A stretch of DNA of 64,000 nucleotides from Gnetum montanum (lineage: Eukaryota; Streptophyta; Gnetopsida; Gnetales; Gnetaceae), in NCBI GenBank assembly GCA_015680685.1, contig MNCI01016011.1, forward strand, positions 502,555-566,554. Direction: 5' to 3'. This document shows positions 1 through 10,890 of the stretch, in pieces. The notes below the pieces were generated by a model, which saw nothing but the letters and a program-made list of their open reading frames with translations, did not search any database and was not told where the DNA came from. Numbering within the stretch: position 1 is the stretch's first letter; each line of letters starts with the position of its first letter. The translations under genes were made by a program, and so were the position numbers.

Positions 1-154
1 GTATTCATAGTTCCATAGTCTTTCAAGGTGCATTGGAGCATACTAGAGTGTAGCACCATTATGCTCCAATGGGAGTATAGCTAGAGTTAGCATAGCCTCA
101 ACTACCCCCTTTTCCATGTGGCACTTGATCCATACTTCACATCAACCCTAATCC

Positions 155-160
155 TATAAA
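155..160 (+). promoter_or_regulatory. TATA-like box in the LTR-like region of element E
   Basis: The sequence reads cctataaatacccc, a plant-like TATA box in a noncoding stretch upstream of the E gag. It could be the U3 promoter of E's 5' LTR, but neither LTR end was found, so this is inference from context. Confidence 0.4.
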
Positions 161-796
161 TACCCCTATGTTTCACATTTTAGGAATTGGAATTTTTGAG
201 GCATTCACGTTTTTGAAACATTTGGTGAGTCCTTCCACTTAACATTTAGCATCTTGGCATTGGAACCCTTACACCTGAACATCCTTATCACCTTGATAAA
301 ACCTTGGGATGCCACCTTTGCACATTGCAACACATGACAACATATAAGACACCACAAGAGCCAACCTAGAAAGCTTAGACTTCATGGTGGACATCCATTT
401 CATAGCTTGGACACCCTAGAAACTATGACTATGCTACCTATTGTGCCTGTTTGTACACCATGTACCTCCTCACCTCTCTTTTGCAATGTCTATGCTCCAT
501 CATTTGGGGTGGTTTCATTGTTTCTCTCTCAAACTAATTTGTATTTTTCAAGCATTTTCTTTGGCACTTAGCATTGCACATGCATTTTTTCACCATTTTG
601 CACATATTTGCATTTTTGCACTATCATTTTTACACTAGAAAATCATTGTATTCTCTAGGTTAGTTAGCCTTGGTACCACCAAAAATGCTATGCAAACCTT
701 GGCACCCATTCATCTAAACATTCTGTAAGTCCCAATCAATTGACAAGACCATCCCAAGTGCTCCACCTCTATTTTCCCCTCCAGGAACAACCCTTT

Positions 797-810
797 GGAA
801 AAGGGGGGGT
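797..810 (+). other. Polypurine run, possible PPT
   Basis: The run ggaaaaggggggg is followed at 817 by a TG dinucleotide, as a polypurine tract before a 3' LTR would be. If it is a PPT, sequence 1-796 would be the tail of another element and an LTR would start near 817, which I cannot confirm because no second LTR copy is visible. Confidence 0.25.
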
Positions 811-1367
811 TAGGGATGTACCATGACCATGGACCCCTTGGCATGACCATTCCAGCCAAAGACATTTTCAATTGCTATAATTTTCTAGCATTAGAAGGAG
901 GATATGTCATTTCCCTCTATATTCAGTGGCAGTCCCACATGCTCTTTACACCTCTGCTACTAGTTTCAAGCTAGTGTATAGTTAACACCCCTATGGACGT
1001 GCCATGGCAGTAGCTGGATTATAGGCCAGCACAAGAGTTACCTATGAGTCAGTTGGTGGAGATTGAACCTAGTTGTCAATTCCCCTGGAACCTCGTTGGA
1101 AAAAAGCCAAAGCATATCTTTGGCACTAAGCCAAAACTCTGTCTGCTCAAGAGTGCATAGTTGGCTCTTAGTGTGATAGCATAGTAAGCCTCAACATAGC
1201 GAGCATAGCATACCAAATTTAGTTTTTTCTTTAGTAGCATTTTTAGACTTAGCCATTTTCATAGCATTTTTTAGCATATTCTTATTTAGCCATTTTTCAA
1301 CATTTTTCTACTTAGCCATTTTTAGCATCTACAAATTTCGCAGTGTTTGCATCTTTTGCATAGCATT

Positions 1368-3225
1368 ATGAATCTTGAGAAACCCTCAACCTCTACCCTA
1401 AGCATGATTGTTGTTCAACCTAGTTAACAGGAGATCATAATTGATCTCCCTAGGGCCGAGGGGTCTACTTTGGTGGAAAGGCAATCACTCAAAATACGCA
1501 ACCAACTGCCAAAGCACATGGTATTCGATGATGAAAAATATAACTTCCTTTGCATGAAACTCCAAGTAGGTCTATCCTTAGACCATTGAGAAATGAATGC
1601 CAAATGGGGTTATGAAATCATACACTAGAATAGTAGGGAGTACTTCCCTACACCCAAAAATTTCATTTCGCTCACCAAGACCTTTCAATGGCTACTCGAC
1701 CAACTTGTTCAACTGAGTGGGTTGAATGAGCACAATGTAATAACCAATTATGAGGAGCCCTTGTAAGATGGAAATGATGAGTTTGAGGCTTGTTCAAAGA
1801 ATGAAAATCCATTTTATGCCTCCTTCCAGCAAGCTACCTCTAGTTTCATCCATCAACAATCCCAACCATCCACCTTCTTTTAGGCGGTCACATCCCCCAT
1901 GTCATCTCCTAGGTCAACCCCTATGATGGCAAATCATAAAGTGCATACACATTTGGGTGTAGGACCATGTATCATCCCAATCTTCGTACATCACATGCAT
2001 TAGGATGCAGGATCATCCACAACCTTCCCCTTTGCGACGTCTACATAGTGTACGCAATCCTTCCTACTAGCATCCATGATGCTAATGCAACCTTACATAC
2101 ACACTGTGTAGATCTCCTAGCCACCACTAGCTTAGGCATCATACATTCTACCTATTCCATCAACACCCCTTATAATGGTGTAAGTCACAACTATGGGCTC
2201 TAGCCTCTATGCCCATGGTGTAGCACACATAGTAGTATGCACAATAGCATGTGCAATAGGCACTGCATGTGGTCATATAGCCCATAGTGGGGCCATGGGT
2301 CACTCAAGTGGCACAATGAGTAGCACAATTGGTGCAACCCACTACATCCACCCCAATCTTGGATAAACCATTCCAACTAATCTAGATGCTCGTTGAGGAG
2401 GTTAAGTGGCTTAAAGCCTCATCCTCTAAAATAGTCCATGTGATGGACTTTTACAAGGTTGACTTGATCAATCTTATGGTTCCATCACCAACCCTACCTC
2501 CTAGAGTCCAACTTCCCATATTCACTAAATACAATAGTGAGGGGCATCCTAATTCCCATCTAGTGACCTTTCATTCTAAATGCCTTCTATTGTAGGCATG
2601 GCCGCATGCAATCATCTGTGTGTTTACCATGTCCTTGATTGGCAAGGCATTATACTAGTACCATGCACTCCCTATCTTCCTTGGAGGAATTGCTTAGTTA
2701 ATTCATCATTCTCTTCAAGTACAACTTGAAGCTTGAGGTGATCCTAGATTAATTAATGCAAATTAATTAGGGCCACTTAGAGCTTGTACAAAAATTCATC
2801 TAGTGTTGGAGTGCTACACGTAATGAAATTTGTGAGCCCATCATTGAAACCCACCTACTGGCCATTTTCAAAGGCGTAGTGAATGAATTCATCAAGTTAA
2901 AGCTATATTACCTTGCCCCACATTTCTTGAACCAAGTTTCCACTAAAAAAAAAGCATCAAGATTTGGTAGAGGCCAGTAAGGACCTATCCTACATGGCCT
3001 ACAAAAATTCACATGCAAAGAACAGCAAAGAAAAAGGGCAAGGAAACCACAACTATTACAACAGTGACCAATGAGGCCAAGCCAAACAATGTCAAACCAA
3101 TAGCCAAGGCACCTAAGGCCCTAGCCAAAAACAAGGCATCCGACTTTGGCACTAAGGCAACCAACCAATCCACACCATTAGTGGTCATGGGGCATGCTCC
3201 GATGTTTCCACATTTTGTAATGTTT
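1368..3225 (+). pseudogene. Decayed gag of element E
   Basis: Gag forms the particle that packages retrotransposon RNA. The best start is the ATG at 1368, which opens with MNLEKPSTS and runs in one frame, through in-frame stops, to a segment around 1530-1700 (DDEKYNFLC, then PTPKNFISLTK) that parallels the N-terminal gag of element D (MPKKYNFIC, PTSYDVIPLTK). A proline/glutamine-rich linker follows. The gag core begins around 2490 (QLPIFTKYNSEGHPNSHL) and continues in shifted frames to about 2960, where the KLYYLAP segment matches D's KLYYLNV. A lysine-rich stretch (3013-3110) follows, then the reading breaks at the junction with D. Several stops are TAG where D has glutamine. No zinc knuckle is reached before the truncation. 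It cannot make a full protein. Confidence 0.7.
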
Positions 3226-3268
3226 CCATATTTTTTGGGGGATCACAGTTTGGAGATTGGTTATCATT

Positions 3269-4279
3269 TTAGTTGTCAATGGGTGTGGCATCCTGTTTAA
3301 GCTCGAGAGTAGTGTCATCATGTTTAGACTCATCGAATTCGACCTCTGAGCCTTGGTTTGTGCCTACATGTGCAGAGGTGTTGGGTGTAGCCACATCACT
3401 GTGTATAATGATTTCACCACCTTCATAGGGTAAGTGAATCTCTTGGTGGATGGGTGAAGATACCGCCTTTAATTGGGCTAACCATGGTTGCCCCAATATC
3501 AAGTTAAATCCATGCATTTTGTCTATGACTACAAATTCAGCTGACGTGGGGAACCGGTCCCCTACTATGAAATCTAAAGTTAATGTTCCTTTGAAAACTA
3601 CATGTGATCCACTGAATGATTTTAGGAATTTCATGGAAGTTGGTTTGATTTGTTTAGTTAGCCCTAACTATTCGATGACGGGATATGGTACTACATTCAT
3701 GGTTGCCCCGTCATCTACGTGCACCCTATGTATTTTAAATTGATTTACTTGCATAGTTATGAACATGGGTGCAGTGGTGACTCCTCCTATTTTTTCATCT
3801 ATTTTTATATTTTCTATGTTGAAGCTTAGTGATGTAGCTCTTGATCCTTGATATGGGGACATTACCATATGAATGGAAGGTTCATTTGTAGGCAAGTCTT
3901 CACTAACTAGGATTGATGTTAACATAAGTACTAAGGCTTCATGATGAACTTGAGAAGTCAACATGAGGTCATACAAGCTTAAAGATGTATTTTTTTGTTT
4001 AAGTGCTTGTGTGACTTGAGTTAGGGAACTGGCCAAGTCTTTACTATTTGGTATGCTCTTGCTGATTGAGACTTGGTCCATTGGACTTGATAGTTGTATC
4101 TCTTGTGGAATGGTTTTTGTGTGGTCTAATGTGACAGTTAGGTTTGATGTATCTAGCATTCCTGATTTTTTACTTTTGTGGCTTGTACTTGGCTCGTCAG
4201 TTGTCAGAGCCATAGGTACAACATTTAAGGGAGTGGGTTTCGGTGGCCCCAATTCGAGACTTCGACATTCTTTTTCCAA
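3269..4279 (-). pseudogene. Retroviral-type aspartic protease region of element D
   Basis: Retropepsin-like proteases cleave Gag-Pol. The first open stretch (4279-3668, 203 codons) ends with VDDGATMNVVPYPVIE, in which DDGA stands where the family usually has D[ST]GA, followed by the hydrophobic strand expected after the catalytic aspartate. After one stop at about 3665 the same frame continues (3634-3269, 121 codons) with VVFKGTLTLDFIVGDR and NLILGQPWLAQL, the 'ILGxPWL' strand typical of plant Ty3/gypsy proteases. One stop therefore separates two otherwise good halves. The 130 residues before the active site are serine/threonine-rich linker. Reverse transcriptase should follow but is replaced by element E. 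Confidence 0.8.
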
Positions 4280-4344
4280 CCGTTCCCTAGTAAGTTTGTT
4301 GATGAGGTGTTCTTGTGAAGGTCATGGGGGAACTGTTGGAGCTT

Positions 4345-4760
4345 GAACATCGGGTTGTTTTGGGACTTGGATTATGAATGGAGCGGGTCGGAGTTGCAGT
4401 TGAACAGTTGGAGATGGTTGTGTGTCAGGGTGTTTAGGAACCCTGATGACAAATAGGGTTGGTTTGGTTTGTGGTTGAGGAGTAGGAGGTTGAAGATTAG
4501 GGTGTTTGGGTACCCTGATTACAAAGGGAGTTGGTCAGTTTTGTGGTTGTACCTCCATGGTTGCAACCGCGGGTGGCACCTAGACCACAAAGGGAGTGGG
4601 TTGGGTAGGCGATTGCACATTTGCAGTTGCATTGACAGGGGGTGCACGAATGAAAAATGGCTGTGTAGGTGTAGGTGGATTGTATGTGGGATACGAAGAT
4701 TGTGGGGATGATGTTGACACTGTAGGAGAAACATGAATCACAAAAGGTTTTGTGGGCATA
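4345..4760 (-). repeat. Proline-rich tandem peptide repeats in the gag-protease linker of D
   Basis: Read on the minus strand, this segment encodes at least six imperfect repeats of a unit centred on P-F-[VI]-[IV]-x-V-P, separated by P/Q/T-rich spacers. The motif falls near 4731, 4643, 4580, 4508, 4436 and 4360, a spacing close to 72 bp or 24 residues. It sits between the zinc-knuckle end of gag and protease. The repeats are degenerate in DNA but the short motif is kept, which suggests old expansion of a linker module. Confidence 0.7.
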
Positions 4761-4849
4761 CCTTGCTCATTTCAAACATGGATCGTGTTAATAATGTAAG
4801 GAGCTTCCTTAGTATTAAGGGGATCTTTGTACACACCCATAGATTGATT

Positions 4850-7154
4850 CTATGATTTAACAGGGTTGGCATTGTCAAATGTTATTTCACCCCTATCAAT
4901 CATACGGTGTATGTCTTGTTTGAGGGTGAAACAATAATCAGTACCATGCCCATTCCGTTGATGGTACTCACAAAATCGATCTAGTCTAAAGCCTCTTGGA
5001 ATAGGAGGCTCATTTGGTGTTGCCAAGCCTGGGTTTTTGACCAATTCATAGAATTGATCATGTCTCTGGGCTGCCGCTGGAGACAACTACTTGTGTTTAA
5101 TGTCCCTAACCTTCAAAAGTTGATCTAACAACTAGGAAGGCTTCATGGGGAGCAGTTTGTATTGAGCAGGGTCTTTCCTCTCAAACGTACGTGCATGACC
5201 CATGTTGGTAGCTTGCATGGTAGATGGTTTAGGTGTGTGTGTAGGATCGGTTCTCTCATAGTTAATGGGAGCAGTAGGTGGTCTACCTTGCCATCCCATG
5301 TTGGTAGGTTGAGTCTCTACTACTACTACTACTGTTGCTTTAGCCTTTTCTTTATCTTTTTAGTGTGTTGATTTTTGAAGGCTGAGTAAGCAGGGTCATG
5401 GCTATTTTGGGCTGCCTCTTCTATGTTTTTAATCTATACAAAATCTTGGCTTAGAGTGCGCACATTTAGATAGTATAGTTTTGATTTGAAAAAATCATTC
5501 ATGGCTTCCTTAATAATCATAAGCTCATGAAGTTCGTTGAGTGTAGCACTCCATCTTTGGATAAATTTTTGTACAGGTTCAAGTGGTTCTTGTTTTACCT
5601 GTATTAGATTGTCCAAGGTTGCTTCAGGTTTCAAGTTGTATTTAAACCTGGTAATGAACTAGTGTAAGAGATCCTCCAAAGAGGATATGGTGTTACGAGG
5701 CAAGGCTCGGTGCCAGTCTAATGCTCTACCAGTGAGGAACATGGTGAACACACGCAAGATTTCATGGGGCCAAGCTTGAAGCAATACGCATTCTAGTCTA
5801 AATGTGACTAGATGGGCATTGGGGTCTCCTTCCCCATTCTATTTTGTTAGTTGAGGCAAAGAAACTCCTTTGGGCAAGGTTAATGGTGGTACCGAAGAGC
5901 TAATAGGATCGTCTTGGTAAAAGTCTAATACTTTAAGCTCTTCATTGTTAGTGGTTTTGAGGTGTTTTACCTCATTAGTGAGCTATTACATCATCTTTTT
6001 TTCTTCAGCCCATTCTTGGGCACCTGGTGGAGTAGTAGGTTGGCTAGTTTGAGTGCCATACAAATTAGACTGCTGTGCAGTGGGTAGGAAAGAAGAAAGT
6101 TGAGTGGTCAGAGGTTGCACTTGTGGAATATTTATAGTGGATGCTACTAAGGGTGGCATACCGTAAGGTGCAGGTTGTTGTTGTTGAGCGATAGGGGTAG
6201 GCCATTGGACAATTGTGGGTTGTGGCACAGATTTTGTGACTGGACAACTAGGATGGGCCATTGCCCAACTGTGGGTTGTGAAGAGAGACTTTGTACTTGG
6301 TGTTGTACTGGAGGAGCTAAGGGTGTGGTATGAACCTGCACTCATTGGATGAAGTGTGTAGATGTGGAAGCAGGTATCATGGATGGCATCCCAATTACTT
6401 GGGATGGGAAAGTTACTCCTACATTAGTTTGAGAGGGGGGTTGTTGAGGTTGTACTTGTAGGAGAGGGAATAATGTGGTGACCGGAGGAATAGTGGGGAT
6501 GGGTATATTGAATTGAGTATCGGTCATAGGGAGAGTGGGAATAAGAGTGGGCATTTCATGTTGGGGCACATGTGCTTGAGTGCTTTTAACTATATGAAGA
6601 GACATGGTCTCTCCTGTGAATGGATGAAATAACGGGTTTGCGTAAGTATGAGGATTGAGAGTATGGTACAAATCCCTGTGTTCGGATTGAGTCGTGAAAT
6701 TATCTTCCTCATCCCCATTTTGAGATTCTACAGTTGATTGGTGTGAGGTTTGGTTCCTGGCCATGAGGAGTTGTGATAGGAGTTCATGGTGGGATTTAGT
6801 GAGCGGAATGACATCATAGGAGGTGGGAATGAAGTCATGACCTCCTTTGTGAATTAATTCATAGTGTCTCTTTGCTTCTAGCTTGGCTCGGTCAATGACT
6901 AGGTTAGCTTGGATTTTAACACAAATAAAATTGTATTTTTTAGGCATTAAGATGGTGAACATGGAATCCATACCTTGTAGTCTCAATGACCGATGAGATG
7001 GCCCCTGAGGATTCATCATGCCAAGGGCAACTATGGACTCGGCGATAGTGATGGGACCCGAGATTGTGGTACCGAAGTTGGTAACGGGCATGGTGGTGGT
7101 GTTGGTGTGCATAGGGTCCATTATCAAAGTGTCTAGATGTAACAGTGTAAGCAA
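4850..7154 (-). pseudogene. Gag of element D
   Basis: The best start is the ATG at 7154, opening a 270-codon stretch (to 6342) with an N-terminal domain (YNFICVKIQANLVI) shared with E, then a P/Q/T-rich region (6345-5986). The gag core follows in broken frames from about 5900 and is clearest at 5634-5434, where EPVQKFIQRWSATLNEL is the recognisable plant retrotransposon gag helix. Near the end (5086-4850) is a zinc knuckle, FCEYHQRNGHGTDYC, with spacing C-x2-H-x4-H-x4-C instead of the usual C-x2-C-x4-H-x4-C, followed by LKQDIHRMIDRG. This variant occurs in plant Ty3/gypsy gags as I remember them. Several stops and frame changes make it a pseudogene. Confidence 0.8.
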
Positions 7155-7160
7155 AAGAAA

Positions 7161-7264
7161 ATAAATGGCTAAGTGTCAGAGAGAGAAAATATGGCTAAGT
7201 GTTGGAGAGAAAGAAGATAAATGGCTAAGTGTCAGAGAGAGAAAATATGGTTAAGTGTTGAACA
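7161..7264. repeat. 56-bp tandem repeat in the 5' leader of element D
   Basis: Two near-identical units start at 7161 and 7217 (ataaatggctaagtgtcaga...). Each holds two copies of a 'ggctaagtgt' core about 30 bp apart. On the minus strand they lie just upstream of D's gag start. Element E has scattered copies of the reverse core (cttagccatttt) at 1250-1330 ahead of its own gag. Confidence 0.85.
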
Positions 7265-7384
7265 TTGTACAAAGGAGTTTCAGCGTATAAAAGTGTACAG
7301 TAGCGTATGACCACTAACAGCAGTGTACATGGAGTTCAAGAGGTATAGTGTATAATTAATGTACATAGTGTATAATGGCAATGT

Positions 7385-8370
7385 CCACAGTCATGGGGGA
7401 TGACACCACCAAGGCAACAGTACCCTTATAGGAATCCAAATTCATATGGATACTATATTCAACAACCAATATCTTCATGTGACTCTTCTAGTCATGCTTC
7501 TTTTCAGCACTACTACTACCCTTCAAAGTATCATAAAACTCATTCTCCATTTAGCAAAGGGGAAACCCCATATCCATATCACCCTTTTTATCCTTTCACA
7601 CATGCTGCTCCTCCACCCTCAATTCATTTACCTACAACTCCATCTATGCAAGGTGAAATTCCACCATAGCAACAACAATGTAACACTAGTAGGGCTATTA
7701 ACTTATAGTTGGCTTCTTAGCCAAGTAGTTTGGAATTGAGATTCCAAAAATGACCATTCATTGAACACAACATGCCTCCACATTTCTCACAAACTACTGT
7801 GGCTGGCTACCTTATCTCTCCATCATCCTCTACATCAAATCCTTTAGAGAGTCCTTCAAACCAAATACCTCCTAAGATCTGCACTGTCATGTTAACCCAC
7901 ACTATGTCTAATTAGATCAAGGCTAAAAATCTTCCTAGGAAAAGATCTAACCTTGGAAGTCCTCTCATTTACTTATAGACCACTGAACATGAGCCATGCA
8001 AGGCTCTTCTTAATTTAGGTTCTGGTGTCAATCTAATTTCCCATGATATGTACACACCATGGAACCTACCACCTATCAAGAAGAGCAATATCCATTTAGA
8101 ATTGCTAGACCAGTAAATCATAGTTCCTTTGGAACTTGCGGAGGACATTATGACCACCATTTGTGGTTAGTCCTATCTTGTTGATTTTCTGGTGATCAAG
8201 GTTAACAATTGCAAGGGAGACTTCCCAATTATTATCAAAAAGACATGGTTGAGCATTATTGATGCGTGAATGGGCATTAAAGATCTCTTCTTGGAAATTT
8301 CCAAGGAGAATGAATTTAAAAGATTGAGAAGAAGAGAGTTCCATGCATCGTGTATAGGAATACTAGGTAC
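7385..8370 (+). pseudogene. Gag C-terminus and protease of element A
   Basis: The first part (7400-7669) is a proline/tyrosine/histidine-rich gag tail (TPPRQQYPYRNPNSYGYY) that aligns with the broken tail of F at 42108-42380. Protease follows. At 8000-8035 the active-site loop reads L-L-N-L-G-S-G-V-N-L-I-S-H-D-M, where F has D-S-G and C has D-Y-G. The catalytic aspartate codon at 8012 is therefore AAT (Asn) instead of GAT, so this copy would be inactive even without its stops. The segment IKKTWLSII near 8240 corresponds to the protease 'IMERAWLS' strand of C. Several in-frame stops are present. Confidence 0.75.
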
Positions 8371-8879
8371 AACTATGCGCAGAAACTCTAGTCTGTCAAG
8401 AACACATCCATCAAAACATGTAGATAGTATGTAGATGAATTTGAAGTTCAAAGGTTCTTGTACGCAATAGCCACAAAATAGGAGAGCACCCAATGGTTTA
8501 AAACTGATCTTGAAAGTGGCACACTTTACATGGAACCTACTGAGAGTCTGACATGTGCCTATATTGAAAGCATGAATAAATTAGAGCAAGTTCATCACTA
8601 ACTCTCTAATAATGTGAATGATGATACCTATTGGGAAGAGTTGGAAATCCCTAAAAATTTTAAACAAGAGTTCCTAGAGTTGAAAATTCTACCTACCAAC
8701 ATGAGTATGCATTCTTGAAAAATGGAAAGTTGGTCATAGTTAATGCAAAACTTGCTCCCGAGCAAAAAGAAAAACTATTGAAAGTGGTTAACAAATGTTC
8801 AACAACCTTTGCTTGGTCATATCTTGAACTCACTAGAATTGATCCATAGATATGTCAGCACCACATTTCTACTAATTTG
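8371..8879 (+). pseudogene. Protease-RT linker of element A
   Basis: This roughly 500-bp stretch is the family's linker between protease and reverse transcriptase. Broken frames give segments that align with C's better-kept 23680-23486 region (EPTKSLTCAYIKGMDKIEQVH, shown there) and with F at 43250-43500. It has no recognisable domain, only a glutamate/leucine-rich helix-like composition. Confidence 0.6.
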
Positions 8880-9546
8880 TTAATGAAGCCAAGGAGGCAA
8901 CCACAATGGCAATTGAATCCAAAATAAAAAAAATCATCAAAGAGGAGATTGAGCAACTCCTTAAGGCAGGGTTCATATACCCCATTGCAGATAGTGAGTT
9001 GATTAGCCCACTCATGATAGTGCCAAAAAGAGGTGGCAAATGGTGGATTTGTATCAACTTCAAGCTATTAAACATGGCAAGATTCAAAGATCATTTTTCA
9101 TTTTCATTTGTTGATTAGGTGTTGGACACCATATCTGAGCATTGCTATTATAGTTTTCTGGATAGTTATAGTGGCTATAACAAAATCAAGATTGCACTAG
9201 AAGACTAGGTGAAAATAACATTCACGAGTCCATGGGGAACCTTTGCATATTGCAAGATACCTTTTGGTCTATGCAATGCTACTACCACTTTCCAACTCTT
9301 GGTCTTAAGCATCTTTCAGCATTAAATCGGTAGCATAATAAAAGTCTTTATGGATGACTTCTCCACTTATGGTGCTACATTGAAGCAAGCCTTGGACTAC
9401 CTTGAGCAAGTATTCAAAAGATGCGTAGAAACAAATTTGCAACTCAATTGAAAAAAGAGCCATCTCATGGTCTAAGAGGGCATTGTATTGGGGCACAAAA
9501 TTTTGCAAGAAGGGATAGAGGTAGATCCTAAAATGATAAAGATCAT
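8880..9546 (+). pseudogene. Reverse transcriptase of element A, 5' part (cut by B)
   Basis: Reverse transcriptase copies element RNA to DNA. One open stretch (8906-9118) gives EEIEQLLKAGFIYPI...LMIVPKRGGKWWICINFKLLN, the finger region. After a stop the frame continues with YYSFLDSYSGYNKI near 9150, containing the first catalytic aspartate motif, then PWGTFAYCK...FGLCNATTTFQ, and VFMDDFSTYG at 9344-9370, the FMDD form of the catalytic box. All catalytic aspartates visible here are kept. The coding sequence stops at 9546 inside the thumb or connection, where B is inserted, and resumes at 31665. In-frame stops are mostly TAG. Confidence 0.9.
9542..9546. repeat. Target-site duplication of element B, left copy (ATCAT)
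   Basis: Five bases ATCAT directly precede B's LTR terminus TGACGAGC and are repeated exactly at 31665-31669 after the other LTR. Five bp is the usual Ty3/gypsy target duplication. Confidence 0.9.
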
Positions 9547-10875
9547 TGACGAGCTAGGAAAAATTTGGTGCTAGATACCTTTAGTCTTTATCTTCATTTC
9601 TTTTGTTGTAAAAATTATCACCTCATCTATGACTGACCTATGAGTCATATCTGGTGAAGGAAGGATTTAAAGTCAAAAGATCATCAAGACATAAAACCAA
9701 TGATTAGATCTAGATTCAATTGAGAACACCACACTTATGACTATCACCCATAAGTAAAATCAATAATATTCACCTTAACTTCTAACATTAAGTTCAAAGA
9801 TGAATACAATCAATTAAAACAAATTGAATTTAAATAAATTTATGAGAAATAAAGAAGATTACAAAGGAGATGTTACCTAATTTGTGACCTTACTCTACTA
9901 TCTTTGCAATGCCACAACTTCATAAGCTTAAAACATTATTGGTTGTTAATTGTCACAAAGCATCAACACTCTTCCTTTACAATTTTATGCACAAATAAAA
10001 ATTCTAATTTGGTGTGGTTCTCTCAATAGTATCCTCTCTCTGTTTCTTCATATCCTTTTTTTTTATTCTTCCTTAATTCATTGCATTTGGCGAGAGAATT
10101 TATAAGGATTAGTCAAACACATGAGGAGCCACCACCCATGAGTAATGGCCATGACAATTACTACCCATGTGTAACATTCACTGTAACATCCACCACCATC
10201 ACCTGCATAGGTAACATTCACTGTAACATCTACAACCACCACCCATGCAAGTAACATTCACTATAATGTCCAACGCCATCACCCATGTAGGTAACATTCA
10301 TTTTAACATCCACTACCACCACATGGCAAGTAACATTCATTGTAACATCCATTGTCACCATGTGGCAAAGAAATGTGTAGCTTCCACAAATCACACATAG
10401 GTAATAGCTAGGAACCACACCTCATTACCCATGTAATGTCAATTGTAAAAAAAAATTGGCAATTTCTGTCAAGGTAACGTGTAGGAAACATCTGTAGTTA
10501 TGTTGTCAAAAAATATGGTTGATGGAGCAGCACACCCACATCGTAGCGCAATGTCTAAGTTACAGCTGCATTACTATCATAAATCCTCAATGTGCATTCT
10601 TCTTATTGTTGAAAAAATAAAACTATAAACTAGAAAACATAACACTAGTATAGATCAACAAATTGATTTCTTAAACTATCACCTCATGGCTACCCAGTAA
10701 CAAGACTTGTGCCTTTGGTTTAAGTCTTTAGTACATAAAAACTAATAAAATAATACTCATCACTATAATAAACCAAAAAAATTTAAAATAACTAAAATAA
10801 AAATTAATTAAACACTAATTAAAGAATTAAAAATATGTAATTAAGATTTTAAACTACCAATTTTGGGATTTAATG
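9547..10875 (-). repeat. 3' LTR of element B
   Basis: This 1329-bp LTR aligns end to end with 30624-31664, starting with TGACGAGC and ending near 'gggatttaatg' against 'tggtttaaca'. On the minus strand it carries a TATA-like box (ccttataaattc) near 10097-10108 and, upstream of that, five 40-bp repeats. It holds about 265 bp (roughly 9764-10032) that the other copy lacks at the ambiguous base 30844. Confidence 0.92.
10171..10370. repeat. 40-bp tandem repeat (5 units) in U3 of B's left LTR
   Basis: Units begin with gtaacattcaytrtaac at 10171, 10211, 10251, 10291 and 10330 and continue with a ccaccaccayc tail and ccatg. The right LTR has only three units (30979, 31022, 31062). On B's strand the array sits just upstream of the TATA box, where enhancer repeats are commonly found. 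Confidence 0.92.
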
Positions 10876-10890
10876 CACCCCCTGACTAGC
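10876..10890 (-). other. Polypurine tract of element B
   Basis: On the minus strand the sequence directly before the 3' LTR is ggctagtcagggggtg, a G-rich primer site for plus-strand synthesis at the expected position. Confidence 0.75.

Larger units (their letters stand above)
1..3225 (+). mobile_element. Element E: truncated Ty3/gypsy retrotransposon (5' part to gag)
   Basis: This is the 5' portion of a plus-strand LTR retrotransposon of the same family as element D. It holds an LTR-like or leader stretch (1-1367), then a broken gag. It stops near 3225, where the sequence switches to the minus-strand element D, so protease, reverse transcriptase, integrase and 3' LTR are missing. The left end lies outside the window or cannot be recognised, and I found no clear primer-binding site. 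Assignment to Ty3/gypsy rests on gag similarity to D, whose protease can be identified. The boundary is good to about 30 bp. Confidence 0.7.
3226..7384 (-). mobile_element. Element D: truncated Ty3/gypsy retrotransposon (leader, gag, protease)
   Basis: This minus-strand element reads from leader repeats at the right (7380-7160), through a long gag (7154-4850) and a proline-rich linker, to protease (4279-3269). It is cut at about 3226 before reverse transcriptase, where it abuts element E tail to tail. On the right it runs directly into the gag of element A at about 7385 with no LTR between them, so its 5' LTR is lost. Its gag and leader are close relatives of E. Whether D and E inserted into A, or a rearrangement joined them, cannot be decided here. 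Confidence 0.7.

Noticed and set aside
1052-1075. Candidate PBS of E (tggtggagattgaacc)
   Set aside because: Starts with TGG but fits no tRNA 3' end that I can recognise, and no LTR end is defined before it.
4053-4346. Plus-strand frames across 3450-4711
   Set aside because: Antisense shadows of D protease and linker, which show clear motifs on the minus strand.
7446-7739. 97-codon plus frame overlapping A gag tail
   Set aside because: Alternative frame; the 7400-7669 frame is the one that aligns with F.
10171-10370. CRISPR-like regular 40-bp repeats
   Set aside because: Units are contiguous tandem repeats without unique spacers, inside a plant LTR.
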